Shown: positions 63,991-64,000 of the stretch, piece after piece | How positions within the stretch are numbered: position 1 is the stretch's first letter | Layout: every line of letters begins with the position of its first letter | Source: Larsenimonas rhizosphaerae | GTDB taxonomy: Bacteria; Pseudomonadota; Gammaproteobacteria; Pseudomonadales; Halomonadaceae | Direction: 5' to 3' | Assembly: GCF_023700005.1 (NCBI RefSeq) | Contig: NZ_JAMLJK010000003.1 | Span: 124,001-188,000, forward strand | DNA length: 64,000 nucleotides | Notes under the pieces: generated by a model | The model's input: only the letters and a program-made list of their open reading frames with translations | What the model was told of the DNA's origin: nothing | Database searches by the model: none | Made by a program: the position numbers and the translations under genes

Positions 63991-64000
63991 ATGTATTACG
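63991..64000 (+). CDS. Start of a probable immunity gene (cut by the window edge)
   Basis: ATG TAT TAC begins two bases after the toxin stop and runs off the end. Toxin modules of this kind are followed directly by their immunity gene, so position alone suggests this role. Nothing can be said of its product. Confidence 0.35.

Overview
The window looks like a chromosomal segment of a pigmented, moderately halophilic gammaproteobacterium. An Entner-Doudoroff island under a HexR-type regulator, a FabY-type ketosynthase, YfhL-type ferredoxin next to coaD, and an aryl-polyene-like pigment operon together suggest the Halomonadaceae (Kushneria or a close relative). That placement is inference from gene content; no rRNA is present. 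No tRNA, rRNA, CRISPR array or complete insertion sequence was seen, and no gene-free stretch exceeds about 260 bases.

Layout. 1-3.1 kb: tail of an extensin-like gene, an unknown C-tail-anchored protein, then purE and purK. 3.1-8 kb (minus strand): a membrane acyltransferase, an EAL-like/HDOD signalling protein and a YdeP-family molybdopterin oxidoreductase. 8.2-16 kb: a short-chain dehydrogenase, a voltage-sensor-like protein without a pore, a small unknown ORF, a MASE3-PAS sensor without a recognised output domain, a MATE exporter and an AlgE-like outer-membrane barrel. 16-22.6 kb: yfhL, coaD, fabY, a TrmB-like methyltransferase, PBP4 (dacB) and a dicarboxylate/amino-acid symporter.

23.3-35.9 kb (minus strand): fourteen genes, twelve of whose thirteen junctions overlap or lie within 10 bases. 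They form a type II polyketide/fatty-acid-like aryl polyene operon: chain-length factor, ACP, COG4648 membrane protein, acyl ligase fused to a hotdog domain, glycosyltransferase, LpxL-like acyltransferase, thioesterase, LolA-like carrier, MMPL exporter, halogenase-type flavoenzyme, DUF3261 lipoprotein, ketosynthase, dehydratase and ketoreductase. The product would be a membrane-anchored conjugated polyene built on ACP and moved to the outer membrane. A Tat-exported tailspike-like beta-helix protein is divergent from it.

37.8-49.3 kb: carbon island. A sugar porter and hexR face zwf-pgl-eda; then edd-glk-mutarotase-aldo/keto reductase (minus) face gapA. Together they take glucose to glucose-6-phosphate, 6-phosphogluconate, KDPG, then pyruvate plus glyceraldehyde-3-phosphate and 1,3-bisphosphoglycerate. 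HexR-like palindromes lie in the hexR/zwf and edd/gapA gaps.

49.3-62.5 kb: ordinary single genes, many ended by strong hairpin terminators (haloacid dehalogenase, dienelactone hydrolase, pncB, FemAB-like acyltransferase, fasciclin protein, PRC-barrel protein, BrkB-like and Yip1-like membrane proteins, hybrid PAS/GAF histidine kinase, glutaredoxin, CsbD, DUF2059). 62.6 kb to the end: a detached C-terminal module of a CdiA/haemagglutinin-type toxin whose last third drops in GC, followed two bases later by the start of a probable immunity gene cut off by the window edge.
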